From Bartonella queenslandensis (GTDB lineage: Bacteria > Pseudomonadota > Alphaproteobacteria > Rhizobiales > Rhizobiaceae), in NCBI RefSeq assembly GCF_018155095.1, contig NZ_NAAI01000012.1, positions 1 to 53,631 on the forward strand: DNA of 53,631 bases, written 5' to 3'. A program made the position numbers and the translations under genes. Under the pieces are notes generated by a model. The model ran no database searches. It worked only from the letters and a program-made list of their open reading frames with translations, and was not told where the DNA came from. The first letter of the stretch is position 1. The number at the start of each line of letters is the position of its first letter. Below are positions 17,968-26,670 of this stretch, piece by piece.

Positions 17968-18188
17968 TTATGAGTTTGGTCGTATACGCGACGACCAATA
18001 GGGAACTGAAAGCCCGAATCCTCGATACATAAGTTTACCCCACTCTTGTGGGTATCCCGGAATTCCGGGAGTTTTTGCTATGTCCAGGTGCGCTCTCGCA
18101 CTAAAAGCAAAAAAGCTGATCCAAACTCAGTGTTTTTGACTCCCGGAATACCAGTGCGAGGGCGCTCGCAACCGGAGGGGGGCACAAA
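17968..18188 (+). ncRNA. Brt-family RNA, cassette 2 (mosaic, arms mismatched)
   Basis: Promoter TTGCTA 17933-17938, TATGAA 17956-17961. The conserved hairpins are present (CCCAC/GTGGG; CCCGGAATTCCGGG). The variable arms no longer match: upstream ACTGAAAG and ATCCTCG face downstream GTTTTTGA and CCAAACT. The 3' arms look borrowed from cassettes 1 and 3. The regulator behind it is truncated. Confidence 0.75.
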
Positions 18189-18268
18189 GTGCAAACTAAA
18201 AATCCACATTTTAACGACATTTCAATAGGTCGAAATTCGATAAAGAGAAATATTGGAAATGCTCAAAT
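18189..18268 (+). pseudogene. Truncated Brt-linked regulator, cassette 2
   Basis: From a GTG at 18189 only about 18 codons (QTKNPHFNDISIG) match the regulator family before a frameshift and deletion. The sequence then runs into the promoter of cassette 3. Confidence 0.85.
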
Positions 18269-18316
18269 ATTTTAATTTTTATTGCTAATCTTCTGAAATT
18301 ATTTTATACCTTAAAG

Positions 18317-18537
18317 GGTAACTTTGGTCGTTTACGCAGCGATCAAGAGGGTCTGAAAGCCCTAAAGTTTGGTACATAAAAATTAACCTACTTTTGTGGG
18401 TATCCCGGAATTCCGGGAGTTTTTGCTATGTCCAGGTGCGCTCTAGCACTAAAAGCAAAAAAAGCTGATCCAAACTCAGTACTTTCAGACTCCCGGAATA
18501 CCAATGCGAGGGCGCTCGCAACCGGAGGGGGCACAAA
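18317..18537 (+). ncRNA. Brt-family RNA leader, cassette 3
   Basis: Promoter TTGCTA 18282-18287, TATACC 18305-18310. Arms pair perfectly with a sequence different from cassette 1: A/A' AGTTTGG/CCAAACT and C/C' GTCTGAAAG/CTTTCAGAC. B and B' (ATTCCGGGAG/CTCCCGGAAT) are unchanged. Confidence 0.8.
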
Positions 18538-18912
18538 GTGCAGACTAAAAATCCACATTTTATTGATATTTCGATAGGCAAAAGAATTCGTCATAGACGC
18601 ATTTCAATGGGGCTTTCTCAAAAAGAATTAGGGAGCTATTTAGGGGTGAGCTTCCAACAAATCCAAAAATATGAAAAAGGCTCCAATCGTGTAAGTGCAA
18701 AATGTTTGTTAGAAATCACTAAAAAATTAGAAGTTCCCATCAGCTTTTTTTATGCGGATTTTTTAACAGCTGATCTTCCTACAAAAGAACTTGTCTTGTT
18801 TCCTTATGACGAAATGATCTCAAGCAAAGAAGAGCACATCCTTTTGAAAAGTTTTAGAGAACTCAAACCTAAACAACAAAAAGCAATCTTATCTTTAATT
18901 GCTGAGAGATAA
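18538..18912 (+). CDS. Brt-linked XRE-family regulator, cassette 3
   Basis: 124 residues from GTG. The helix-turn-helix half (RHRRISMGLSQKELGSYLG, then VSFQQIQKYEKGSNRV) is of the common type in this window, but its last 45 residues (ELVLFPYDEMISSKEEHI onwards) are nearly identical to cassette 1. This copy therefore looks like a recombinant between two lineages, or the 3' half has been homogenised by gene conversion. It is followed within 20 bp by the promoter of cassette 4. Confidence 0.88.
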   Translation: MQTKNPHFIDISIGKRIRHRRISMGLSQKELGSYLGVSFQQIQKYEKGSNRVSAKCLLEITKKLEVPISFFYADFLTADLPTKELVLFPYDEMISSKEEHILLKSFRELKPKQQKAILSLIAER

Positions 18913-18966
18913 AACACTTCTTTAAATTTTATTGCTAATCTTCTGAAATTATTTTATACCTTAAAG

Positions 18967-19189
18967 GGTGACTTTGGTCGTCTACGCAGCGACCAAGAGG
19001 GATTCAAAAACCCCTAAAATCCGAGCGTAAGAATAAACCTACTTTGTAGGGTTCCCGGGATTCCGGGAGATTTTGCTATGTCCAGGTGCGCTCTAGCACT
19101 AAAAGCAAAAAAGCTGATCCAAACTCAGTACTTTACTACTCCCGGAATACGTATAAGGGCTGCTTGCAACCGGAGGAGAGAAGTGACGC
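18967..19189 (+). ncRNA. Brt-family RNA, cassette 4 (orphan, arms mismatched)
   Basis: Promoter TTGCTA 18932-18937, TATACC 18955-18960. The 5' half is identical to cassette 1 over at least 100 bp (arms TCAAAAAC and AATCCGAG), but the 3' half carries the cassette-3 type A' (CCAAACT) and a different C'. The arms therefore cannot pair. It has no functional regulator. Confidence 0.78.
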
Positions 19190-19237
19190 GTGAAAACTAA
19201 AAAAGACAGCAGTCTTATGGTTGATTGCTCATGAGAG
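19190..19237 (+). pseudogene. Internally deleted regulator remnant, cassette 4
   Basis: A GTG with KTKKDSSLMVDCS then a stop. The start resembles the family N-terminus and CAGTCTTATGGTTGATTGCTC resembles the 3' end (as CAATCTTATCTTTAATTGCTG), so nearly the whole gene between them is missing. Confidence 0.6.
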
Positions 19238-19591
19238 TTAAAAGTCTAAAGAGGCGCTTTTTACTCAATAATAAATTATTCTATAGCCTCTTTCTAAGGG
19301 AATGGAGTGTTGACATTTCCTTTTGCAGAAATATCTCCATGGCGCCTTTTTCTCTTCGTTTAAAAATCATAAAGTTTTTATCCTTCATCTAGGGTGCCCA
19401 GATAAAGCGCCATGAGGTAGAGGTGGGTTAGAGATGCAGGGAGAGAGCTCAGTGAGAGGTGGACTAAAGGGAAAAGAATCTCATGGAACAAAACATCGCG
19501 AACAAAACATTGGGAATAAAGCACCGCGAACAAAGCATTGGCAAGGGACTTCACATCATGGTTGCTGTATCGAACGCTCACCAAGCGTTGT
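19238..19591. other. Intergenic, nothing identified
   Basis: 354 bp between the last plus-strand Brt cassette and the converging fusion gene. No ORF, terminator or repeat is convincing. Confidence 0.5.
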
Positions 19592-21796
19592 TTATGTTTC
19601 TCTCTTGGTATGAGGGGGCGTTTGTTTTTCTTGTCTGTGCAAAACTCTTTTTAAAACTAACCAAGCGGCATATTCTTGTAAGACGACACTTAAAAGCGGA
19701 CGTGTATAGGGAAAAGTAAGATGATCCTCATCATAGCCTTTTATCCGCACGGTTATGGTTGCATGTCCAAGGCTTTCTTGCTGATTTTCTAAGATTTCAA
19801 TGGAAGGTGATAAGCGCACTTCAACCTCAAGCTTTGAAATATTGTTTGCACTTTTTTCTGTTGCGTGAAAATATTGTAAAAGCAGCGGATCATCGATCAG
19901 CCAATGCACATCTGTATGCATTGCTAATTGTTTACACGCCGTGGTCACTTCTCTGCCAACCAAATATGGATGAAAATGATTTTCAAATTCTTCGATGAGA
20001 TGCTGTGCCAAAGGGGTAGAGGACTGACCAATCAGTTGCACCAGAACATAAGGGCTTTTCCATAAAAAATGGCGTTCAAAGGGCTCATTTGCAAAATGAT
20101 GGTCAACCCAATGCGCAAGGGTACTTTCATCAATTCCAATCAATGTCCAAGCATACTGCGTGCGCGATACAGAAGAATATTTCTTCTCATGGACTTTTAA
20201 ATAATCCTCTAAAAGAGCAAGAGCCTGTGAGGGTGGACCTGGCAAAACAACAAGTGTGCTTGCATTACAAGAAAGATAAAAACCAGGAGCTGTGCCGGTC
20301 GGATTATCAAGAACTTTTGCTGTCCGAGGAAACAAGGCTTGACGCGCATTATTCTTATCCGATGCAATCCCTAACCGCTCCAATTGACCTTTTATTGTTT
20401 GCCAAACATCTTCATGATGCTCCAAAGGTTGCATGACTGCTTGAGAAACGCTATAACGTGTTTTATCATCAGAGGTAGGACCTAATCCTCCACTGATAAT
20501 GATAAGATCTTCTTGTCCAAGACAGGAGACAACTGTATCACTGATTTGCTGTAAGCAATCCGCACAAACAAAATGACGTGTGACTTGAATATTTCTCTTA
20601 TTTAAGCTTTGGCTCAAATCTTGTAAATTCGTATTCAAATATTGTCCTGAAAGGAGTTCATCTCCAACCGTGATAACTGCTGCACGATACATGGAGAGAG
20701 GATTCACAAGAGAATTGCAAACAGCTTTTGCCATTTGACGCGATGAGGAGTCCCCGCCCAGATCATAAGTAACCGTTTTTCCAGCTCGAATAACCTGATC
20801 AACACTCTTGGTCATTTGTCTTGCTTCTTCTTGAAAGCCTAAATGCTCTAACAATAAAGATGTGGTATAAAGCATGGCAGAAGGATTTGCTTTATTCTGT
20901 CCAGCAATGTGTGTTACACTTCCATGTGCGGGTTTAAAACAAGCAATTTGGCTTCCCACATGGGCACTGGCTGCAAGCTCCAAACCACCCATTATTCCAG
21001 CGGCTAGCTCAGAGAGAAGAGAACCAAACATGTTTTCAGCAACAATCACACCAAATTGCTCTGGTTTTGTGGCGATCCCCAAAGAAACCGCTTCAACATG
21101 ATGAATATCTGATTCAATTTCTGGATAATTTTGCGCGATTTTCTCAAAAATTTCCTGAGAAAATTGTCCACTTTCTCGCATAACATTGGGTTTATCAGCA
21201 AAAGTAACCCGCTTCATTCCATGCGCACGTGCATAAGAAAAAGCATATTCAAATAACCGTTCTAAACCAAAACGTGTCTGTAACCGGACTGTCCAAGCTG
21301 CTTCTTTATGACCATATTTTGTCAGATTGGGGTGTTTTAACCAAGCGGATATTTCCGGCGTGATCCCCCAAAAATCCAAGCCCGCATAGAGACCTTCACT
21401 ATTCTCTCTAATAACACAAAACTGAAAGGGCTTCCTTGGACCAAAAATGTATCTTACGGGACGTATCGTGGCAAACAGATCTAACTGTTGGAAAAGGTGA
21501 AGGATAGGAGAAACATAGGCAAGGCTTTTCTCTTGTAAATGCGGTGTGTGTTCTTTTAAAGCCGCTACTTGTTCTTTACTGTGCACAGCGCCTAGTAAAA
21601 GGGCATCACTTTCAGCTATTTTTTGCCAAGTCGCTTGAGGAAGAGCATCCCCTTCCTTTTTCCAATATTCAAAACCAATATCACCATAAATAAATTCTAT
21701 CGGCAATTGAAATGCTTCCAAAACCATTAATGCTGCATCACAGACCTCTGGTCCCACGCCGTCCCCTGGTAGCACAAGAACTTTCTTTTTCATCAT
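19592..21796 (-). CDS. Isocitrate/isopropylmalate-dehydrogenase-like domain fused to a CinA-like domain
   Basis: About 735 residues; GGAGGGAGAG just before the ATG pair at 21796/21793 sets the start. Residues ~5-365 have the beta-decarboxylating dehydrogenase fold: VLPGDGVGPEV at 8-18, FATIRPVR at 108-115, CVIRENSEGLYAG at 127-139, DKPNVMRESG at 201-210. The metal-binding aspartates are replaced: the usual VDA is VEA (235) and GDxxSD is GSLLSE (258-263). The NAD-site GSAPDIAG is GSVTHIAG. Residues ~372-620 match the CinA/MoaB-like domain (VITVGDELLSGQYLNTN at 375-391; SGGLGPTSDD at 435-444); the CinA C-terminal deamidase domain is not evident. The dehydrogenase half may not be catalytic in the ordinary way. 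Not confidently leuB. Confidence 0.85.
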   Translation of the reverse strand: MMKKKVLVLPGDGVGPEVCDAALMVLEAFQLPIEFIYGDIGFEYWKKEGDALPQATWQKIAESDALLLGAVHSKEQVAALKEHTPHLQEKSLAYVSPILHLFQQLDLFATIRPVRYIFGPRKPFQFCVIRENSEGLYAGLDFWGITPEISAWLKHPNLTKYGHKEAAWTVRLQTRFGLERLFEYAFSYARAHGMKRVTFADKPNVMRESGQFSQEIFEKIAQNYPEIESDIHHVEAVSLGIATKPEQFGVIVAENMFGSLLSELAAGIMGGLELAASAHVGSQIACFKPAHGSVTHIAGQNKANPSAMLYTTSLLLEHLGFQEEARQMTKSVDQVIRAGKTVTYDLGGDSSSRQMAKAVCNSLVNPLSMYRAAVITVGDELLSGQYLNTNLQDLSQSLNKRNIQVTRHFVCADCLQQISDTVVSCLGQEDLIIISGGLGPTSDDKTRYSVSQAVMQPLEHHEDVWQTIKGQLERLGIASDKNNARQALFPRTAKVLDNPTGTAPGFYLSCNASTLVVLPGPPSQALALLEDYLKVHEKKYSSVSRTQYAWTLIGIDESTLAHWVDHHFANEPFERHFLWKSPYVLVQLIGQSSTPLAQHLIEEFENHFHPYLVGREVTTACKQLAMHTDVHWLIDDPLLLQYFHATEKSANNISKLEVEVRLSPSIEILENQQESLGHATITVRIKGYDEDHLTFPYTRPLLSVVLQEYAAWLVLKRVLHRQEKQTPPHTKRET

Positions 21797-22740
21797 CTCT
21801 CCCTCCATTCATCAATAACGCTATTCGTCATGACAGAATGATCCTCCCACAAATGCCACCTCACCATGAGAGATAATCTTATATTCATGATTGATGCAAT
21901 GATTTTTTGTGTGATGATACATTCAAGGTATGACTTTCCCCCTTAACGCTTAAAAACTTGGCTTTATATTTGATCATCTCCTCCCTTGCATCTATTGCCA
22001 AGAGGCGTTTAAATCCTTTTTTCATTCGTTCAAGTGCTGTTTTTTTGCGCATCAGGAATCTCTCATAAGATTCACTTTATCTCAATGATTCCTATCGGTT
22101 GTACGAAAGAGTCTGCTCTTTTTAAAGTTATCAATCGATTCCCTTTTTCCAATAAGCCTAGAAGATATCTAAGGCGTTGTTGTAAAACCTCTGGATCGCT
22201 TGAAGCATTCAAAGCCAAGGAATGCGTGCATTGGGGAGTCTGTGCTGCCATATTTGTTCTCATGTTCCAGCCATTGCAAATTCCGCGAATCCCAAAGGAT
22301 CATGAAAGTGCTCCTTTGAATTTTACTGTAAGCGAGGGGATAACTTCTATCGTAGCGTTACTAGAAAAAACAGATAAGCTATCTCATCGCGTAATTTTAA
22401 ATCCTCTTTATTAAAAATAGATTTTTAAAGCAGAGAGAAAAAGCTTCCCTCGTCCTCAATTGGTATAGTAGGGGAAAAAATAACGCGATGTAAGCTCATG
22501 GTGTTTAAACTTTCTGCACTTTTTGTTTTAAAGTTTGGAGAGTCATGAGTCCTTATTCTAACTCTAAAGACGTTTTAATCTCTCGAAAAGCTTGATATTC
22601 AACACTTAACATTTAAGGCTAAACGAAAATCGTAAGAGTTTTGATACAGATGAAAAAAATGGCTCTTTAGATTTTCTATTTATTGCTCGATTTTATCTCA
22701 TCACCGCTTTTCGTTCACTTATTTTCATAAATGTCCGTTC
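21797..22740. other. Intergenic region with one possible gene remnant
   Basis: No intact gene. On the minus strand an AAAGGAG ribosome site precedes an ATG at 22303 (MILWDSRNLQWLEHENKYG), which soon leaves frame. Another frame, 22072-22263, has protein-like sequence (DPEVLQQRLRYLLGLLEKGN). Together they may be a short frameshifted gene, listed separately. 22430-22740 holds nothing recognisable. Confidence 0.45.
22072..22303 (-). pseudogene. Possible frameshifted small gene
   Basis: Good ribosome site (AAAGGAG, 7 nt before ATG at 22303) but the frame must shift once, around 22230-22260, to reach the amphipathic segment VLQQRLRYLLGLLEKGN and the end QPIGIIEIK at 22072. No family is recognised. 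The opposite-strand 126-codon ORF over the same DNA seems less protein-like. Confidence 0.3.
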
Positions 22741-22779
22741 GTGAAAATGGATCTATTGGGGATTGGGGGATGTGAGGGG

Positions 22780-22940
22780 GGGCGTGAAAAATCATTTTTC
22801 CCAAAAGAGCCTCTAGAAGCGTACAGCGGAGAGCAGATCATCAAAAGGAGACTCAGAAGAACCGTCATTAAAGGAGGCGCAGAAGAGCTGTCGTTGAAGG
22901 GGGTGGAAAGAGCCGCCATCAAAGGAGGCTTAAAAGAAGC
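22780..22940. repeat. Degenerate ~30-bp tandem repeats
   Basis: Four to five units of the type AAAGGAGGCGCAGAAGAGC / AAAGGAGGCTTAAAAGAAGC / GAAGGGGGTGGAAAGAGCC with GTCATT or CCATCA between them, ending right at the stop of the phosphodiesterase gene. The plus-strand frame through it is probably a by-product. Confidence 0.6.
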
Positions 22941-23762
22941 CTACCAAAAATCTGGAACTTCAGGCTTTAAATGAGGACCAATCCGTACTGCTGAAACCTT
23001 TTCTGCTAAACCAGTGCGATCTGAAATCTCAACCGCTAAACCACAAAGAGTGGCGGGACCACACGCCGGTTCAAAACGACCTTGCTTGGTCTTGTAAAGA
23101 AAACGGTGTAACGGTTCTTCTTTATCCATTCCAAGGGATGAGTTGTAATCTCCACACATGCCCGCATCTGTTAAATAAGCGCTTCCACCCTCTAAAATCT
23201 GTGCGTCAGCAGTGGGAATATGCGTATGGGTGCCAACGATAACACTTACACGACCATCAAGAAAATGACCAAAACATTGCTTCTCGCTCGTCGTCTCACC
23301 GTGAAAGTCAAAAATAATCGCATCCGCTTGTTCCATCAAAGAACAGGCAAACAGGACATTTTCCGCTATTTCAAATGGATCAGCGACTTTGTGTGGCATA
23401 AAAACACTGCCTAAAAGATTGGCAACAAGAACACGAGCACCATTCTTGGCTGTAAAAACACCAACTCCTCTTCCTGGAGTCTCTTTCGAGAAATTGGCAG
23501 GACGTAAAAAACGATCACTTTCATGCGCATACTGTAAGGCTTCTTTGTCAGAAAAAGCATGGTTGCCGGTGGTGACAACATCAGCTCCAGCCATTAAAAG
23601 ATCTTGATACGTCTCTTGCTTGAGACCAAAACCACCAGAGGCATTTTCACCATTCACGACAACAAAATCAAGCCGCCATTTCTTAATCAGTTGAGGAAGA
23701 TGCTCAAAAACGACGTTACAGCCTGTCTCCCCAACAATATCACCCAAAAATAAAAAACGCAT
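22941..23762 (-). CDS. YmdB-family metallophosphoesterase
   Basis: 273 residues from the ATG at 23762 (a GTG at 23777 is also in frame). Calcineurin-like metal-site motifs are in order: FLGDIVGETG near 4-13, VVNGENASGG near 36-45, TTGNHAFSDK near 64-73, HGETTSEK near 151-158, VGTHTHIPTAD near 172-182 and TDAGMCGDYNS near 193-203. Relatives (YmdB, TIGR00282) are dinuclear-metal 2',3'-cyclic nucleotide phosphodiesterases. It lies 18 bp downstream of the 5-formyl-THF ligase gene on the same strand, so the two form an operon, a linkage common in alphaproteobacteria. Confidence 0.93.
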   Translation of the reverse strand: MRFLFLGDIVGETGCNVVFEHLPQLIKKWRLDFVVVNGENASGGFGLKQETYQDLLMAGADVVTTGNHAFSDKEALQYAHESDRFLRPANFSKETPGRGVGVFTAKNGARVLVANLLGSVFMPHKVADPFEIAENVLFACSLMEQADAIIFDFHGETTSEKQCFGHFLDGRVSVIVGTHTHIPTADAQILEGGSAYLTDAGMCGDYNSSLGMDKEEPLHRFLYKTKQGRFEPACGPATLCGLAVEISDRTGLAEKVSAVRIGPHLKPEVPDFW

Positions 23763-23780
23763 AGGTGCTTTAATCACATT

Positions 23781-24383
23781 TTAACATTTTAAGAAACCTT
23801 TTTCTGTAAAAATTCCTTGTACCTGGAGGTCATGTTCAGCGGCCGGAATAGCAGAAACTTCCTGACACGAAAATCCTATGCCCCATAATCTCATTTTATG
23901 TCCTTGTTTTTCAAGTGCTTCAATAGCACGATCATAATAGCCTCCTCCATAGCCAAGACGGTGACATTGACGGTCAAACGCAGAAAGTGGAACAATAATA
24001 TTATTGGGGACAACAACGGCATTGTCTTCTCCGGGACCAAAAGTGCCAAAGCGCATGGGCTTGAGAGTCGTGCTCAGCGAAAATGAACGAAAAATCATGG
24101 TGGTGGAATCAAGCACGGCTGGTAAGGCTAAACGTGCACCACGTAACACTACCGCCTCAAGGAGCGCGCGCGGGTCAATTTCCGATTTGATGGGCCAATA
24201 GCCGGCTAAAATAAGGCGGGAAAAATTTGTTTCGTTTTTTTCAAGGTACTCAATAAAATGGCAACAAGCACGCTGTGAAAAGAGTATGCGCTCTTCTTTT
24301 GAAAGAGCATCACGACGCGATAAACCGCTTTTGCGCTGCTGTGCGCGAAGAGAGGAAGGAGACAAAGGTGTATTGTGAGTCAT
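23781..24383 (-). CDS. ygfA: 5-formyltetrahydrofolate cyclo-ligase
   Basis: Converts 5-formyl-THF to 5,10-methenyl-THF using ATP, returning the storage folate to the one-carbon pool. The 200-residue product has the family length. Key sites: the N-terminal LRAQQRKSGLSRRDALS region with Arg/Lys for ATP, GYWPIKSEIDP near 63-73, the folate-loop FGTFGPGED near 112-120, VPLSAFDRQCHRLGYGGGYYD (split: VPLSAFDRQC, RLGYGGGYYDRA) near 131-153 and a C-terminal HDLQVQGIFTEKGF. The 6S RNA lies upstream on the same strand, as in many proteobacteria where 6S and ygfA are co-transcribed. Confidence 0.95.
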   Translation of the reverse strand: MTHNTPLSPSSLRAQQRKSGLSRRDALSKEERILFSQRACCHFIEYLEKNETNFSRLILAGYWPIKSEIDPRALLEAVVLRGARLALPAVLDSTTMIFRSFSLSTTLKPMRFGTFGPGEDNAVVVPNNIIVPLSAFDRQCHRLGYGGGYYDRAIEALEKQGHKMRLWGIGFSCQEVSAIPAAEHDLQVQGIFTEKGFLKC

Positions 24384-24751
24384 TTTCTCGCCAAATTATT
24401 AAGCTGTTACTTTATAAGCTTTGGGTATTTTAGCTATTGTTGGTATTGTGTAAACCGCTTTTGAGAAAAAGCTGTGCTCGTAAAAAGAGTGCGCACTCTT
24501 GTGTTAGAGCATCTTGAGGCGATAAATTGCTTTCGTGCTGTCGTGCACAAAGGAATGAAGTCGGCAGAGTGTATTATTTTTGTAAGCTGTTCGCAAATCT
24601 TGTACGCTAAAGCCTATTGTCATTTTGATTTCTTGAAAAGAACCTATTGCTTTTTACCTCATAGATAAAGAGGGGGCTCATAGAAAAGAGAGCTTCATGC
24701 AAAAAGGCATGATCAATTGGGGAAAATGATTATAGGTGCAAAAAATGATAC
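24384..24751 (-). other. 6S-ygfA spacer containing a decayed copy of the ygfA 5' end
   Basis: 24465-24560 is a degraded duplicate of the ygfA start (24265-24372): GAGTGCGCACTCTTGTGTTAGAG versus GAGTATGCGCTCTTCTTTTGAAAG, then GGCGATAAATTGCTTTCGTG versus CGCGATAAACCGCTTTTGCG. It has no start or open frame. The insertion lengthens the usual 6S-ygfA distance. The remainder shows nothing. Confidence 0.7.
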
Positions 24752-24924
24752 AAAAAAGGGTGATCCACAACAGCCGATGGAAAAAGTTGACCCCGGGAAC
24801 CTATACAAATAGGTGGGCGCCATATGAAAAAGCCCACGGGCTTAATCAGGGACAGCTCCCTTGGAGATCACTAAGGTCTCAGGAATACGTTATTTCCTGT
24901 CGAGAAGCGCAGAACACCCCCTTT
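24752..24924 (-). ncRNA. ssrS: 6S RNA
   Basis: 6S RNA binds the housekeeping RNA polymerase holoenzyme by mimicking an open promoter. Read on the minus strand, the 5' part GGGGGTGTTCTGCGCTTCTCG and the 3' part ending GGATCACCCTTTTTT can close a terminal stem (AAAGGGGGTG with CACCC-TTTT). Between them are the family-like GACAGG near the 5' side, GCCCGTGGGC and, at the apex, CATATGGCGCCCACCTA / TAGGTTCCCGGGGTC with a small ACCTA/TAGGT hairpin. The location upstream of ygfA on the same strand supports the call. Ends are approximate (about 173 nt). Confidence 0.78.
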
Positions 24925-26036
24925 AATATAAAACAATTTAACAACTTCTGCTAGAGATAAAATAACCTCAATCTCTTATTTTTCATAAAGTTTTACAGGA
25001 GGATTTTTACACTCTTGCTGATGATTGCTGGAAATGCCGGCATGATGGATAGATGGCTATTCAAAGTAAAAAAACAGAGGTGGGGGTGAGTGAAGAAACT
25101 TTTTTCATTGGCAATGCTTGATTTGATGTTTCAGGGAAATGTTTGAGTTTGATATTTTACTGGAATGTTTGACAGAGGTTGGAAAGGGAATATTTCTTAT
25201 TCAAGACTGTTGGTTTAACGGATGTTGTGGTTTTAAAATTTTTGCTTTGTGGAGCATATTTTAAGGCTGTTGTATCTAATTGTGAGGGTACGGCTAAAGG
25301 GGGAGAGCGTTGTTTACAGACAACATTGTTTGCAGAGCAGAGTTGGGGGATATTTTGTTTGCTGTTTTCTGTAAAAATTTGAAAGCGTAAAAATGTGAAT
25401 CTGTAAAAAAGGAAGAGGAAATTAAGGATGTGTAGGCTTGATGCGTTGTGTAGGTTTTGGGGCGTGTTGGGCTTTTATCATGGCATAGAATGTGCTGAGA
25501 GGGGTAGTGGGGGGATGTGTCTGGTGAATGAGGTGCAGTTTGGAATGAAGAGCGATGTTTAAGTATGTGGGGGTATTGATGAAGGAATGCAGAGTGGGGA
25601 AGGAGTGAGTATGGACAGGTTAAGATGGTGTGTACAAGAGTCGGTGGTGCGAAGAGATGTGTGAAGGATGACGTGAGAAGATGAGGCTTGTCTGTTGAGT
25701 CTGATAAAGCAGGAGTTGTTGGACGGGCGCTGATAAGTGATTGTTCAAGTGCAATTTGGCTCTGCAAGAAGTTTGGTTATTATTTACAGACCTTTGTTTA
25801 CAGAGTGGTGCGGGGTGGAAGCTTTATCTTGTAAGGGGGAAGCGGCTTTTTGAAGGGGGGATTGTCTGGTGTTTTGGTAGACCAGTGCTGGTTGAGAACT
25901 TTTAGGGGAGGTCAAAAATATTTTAGAGTGGCATTTAATTTGTCGAGTTTGATGGAACACTGCCCTTTAAGGTGCTGTGATCTGAATCTTATATTTTAGG
26001 GAGATTAATGAATGATGTTGATGAGCGTGCTTTCGC
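24925..26036. repeat. Composite intergenic repeat module (copy a)
   Basis: 25150-25850 carries the module seen next to minus-strand Brt cassettes. In order: GTTTACAGA near 25313, the run of GTAAAA motifs (CTGTAAAAATTTGAAAGCG, then TAAAAATGTGAATCTGTAAA) at 25369-25408, a GGAAGAGGAAATTAAGGATG segment, TTATGCGTTGT-like and TATCATGGCATAGAATG pieces and a purine-rich tail. It is over 85% alike to 26900-27190 over ~250 bp. The long minus-strand ORF here (25294-25767) is Ser/Pro/His-rich because the plus strand is purine-rich, and is not credible. 24960-25150 holds nothing. Confidence 0.65.
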
Positions 26037-26426
26037 TTAATCAGAAATCAAACACAAAATCGCTTTCTGTTTTTTTGGTTTGAGTTCCCTAAAGTTTTTC
26101 AAAAGGGATTGTTCTTTTTCACTGGCGGTGACTTGATCATGGTGTAGGATATTTCCCTTTGTGGAAATATCCGCTGTTAAAAGATCTTCATAAAAAAAGT
26201 TTGTAGAAACTTCTAGTTTTTTAGCGATTTCTAGCAAACACCCTGCGCTTACACGGTTTAAACCTTTTTCGTATTTTTGGATTTGTTGGAAGCTTACTCC
26301 TAAAAAGTTTCCTAATGCTTTTTGAGAAATCCCCATTGAAATGCGTCATAGACGCATTCTTTTGCCTATCGAAATGTCATTAAAATGTGGATTTTTGGTT
26401 GGAAAATGTGGGTTTTTAGTTTGCAC
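26037..26426 (-). pseudogene. Brt-linked XRE regulator, cassette 5, with in-frame stop
   Basis: From the GTG at 26426 the frame reads VQTKNPHFPTKNPHFNDISI (a duplicated TKNPHF N-terminus) then GKRMRL and a TGA. Without the stop the same frame continues RISMGISQKALGNFLG and the rest of the family to 26037. The stop lies in a short palindrome, AATGCGTC-ATA-GACGCATT on the plus strand (26340-26358). The family norm corresponds to the opposite loop orientation, so the lesion looks like an inversion of the palindrome. Translation could only restart at the internal ATG (26336), which lacks the first helix. Confidence 0.8.
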
Positions 26427-26635
26427 TTTGCACCCCCTCCGGTTGCGAGCGCCCTCGCATTGGTATTCCGGGAGGTTGGATTCACTGAACTTAAACAGTC
26501 TCTTGTTTTTAGTGCTTATCGCACTTGGACATAACAAAAGCCCCCGGAATTTCCGGGATAGCCATAATTGTTTATGCGTTAAGTTTTAAGGAATCCAACT
26601 CCTTATTGACCGTTGCGTGGACGATCAAAAACACG
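26427..26635 (-). ncRNA. Brt-family RNA leader, cassette 5
   Basis: Promoter -35 TTGCTA (26670-26665), 17 bp, -10 TATTGA (26647-26642). Arms pair: A/A' AACTTAA/TTAAGTT and C/C' GTTGGATTC/GAATCCAAC. B (ATTTCCGGGGG) is slightly changed while B' remains CTCCCGGAAT. Confidence 0.75.
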
Positions 26636-26670
26636 TATTTATCAATAAAGGAATTTCAGGGGATTAGCAA

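Noticed and set aside
17334..19237. Brt arms as transposon ends or attachment sites
   Set aside because: No transposase or integrase nearby, no target-site duplications seen, and the arms vary between copies while remaining self-complementary, which fits RNA structure better.
19592..21796. Simple annotation as 3-isopropylmalate dehydrogenase (leuB)
   Set aside because: Metal-binding aspartates are missing, a CinA-like domain is fused, and no leucine biosynthesis neighbours are present.
22034..22414. 126-codon plus-strand ORF
   Set aside because: No ribosome site or recognisable motif, and the opposite strand shows a better start signal; neither is strong.
25294..25767. 157-codon minus-strand ORF (and similar ones near 39214, 44239, 48983, 50248)
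   Set aside because: Ser/Pro/His/Phe-rich products mirror purine-rich repeats on the other strand; no ribosome sites and no conservation of the frames between repeat copies.
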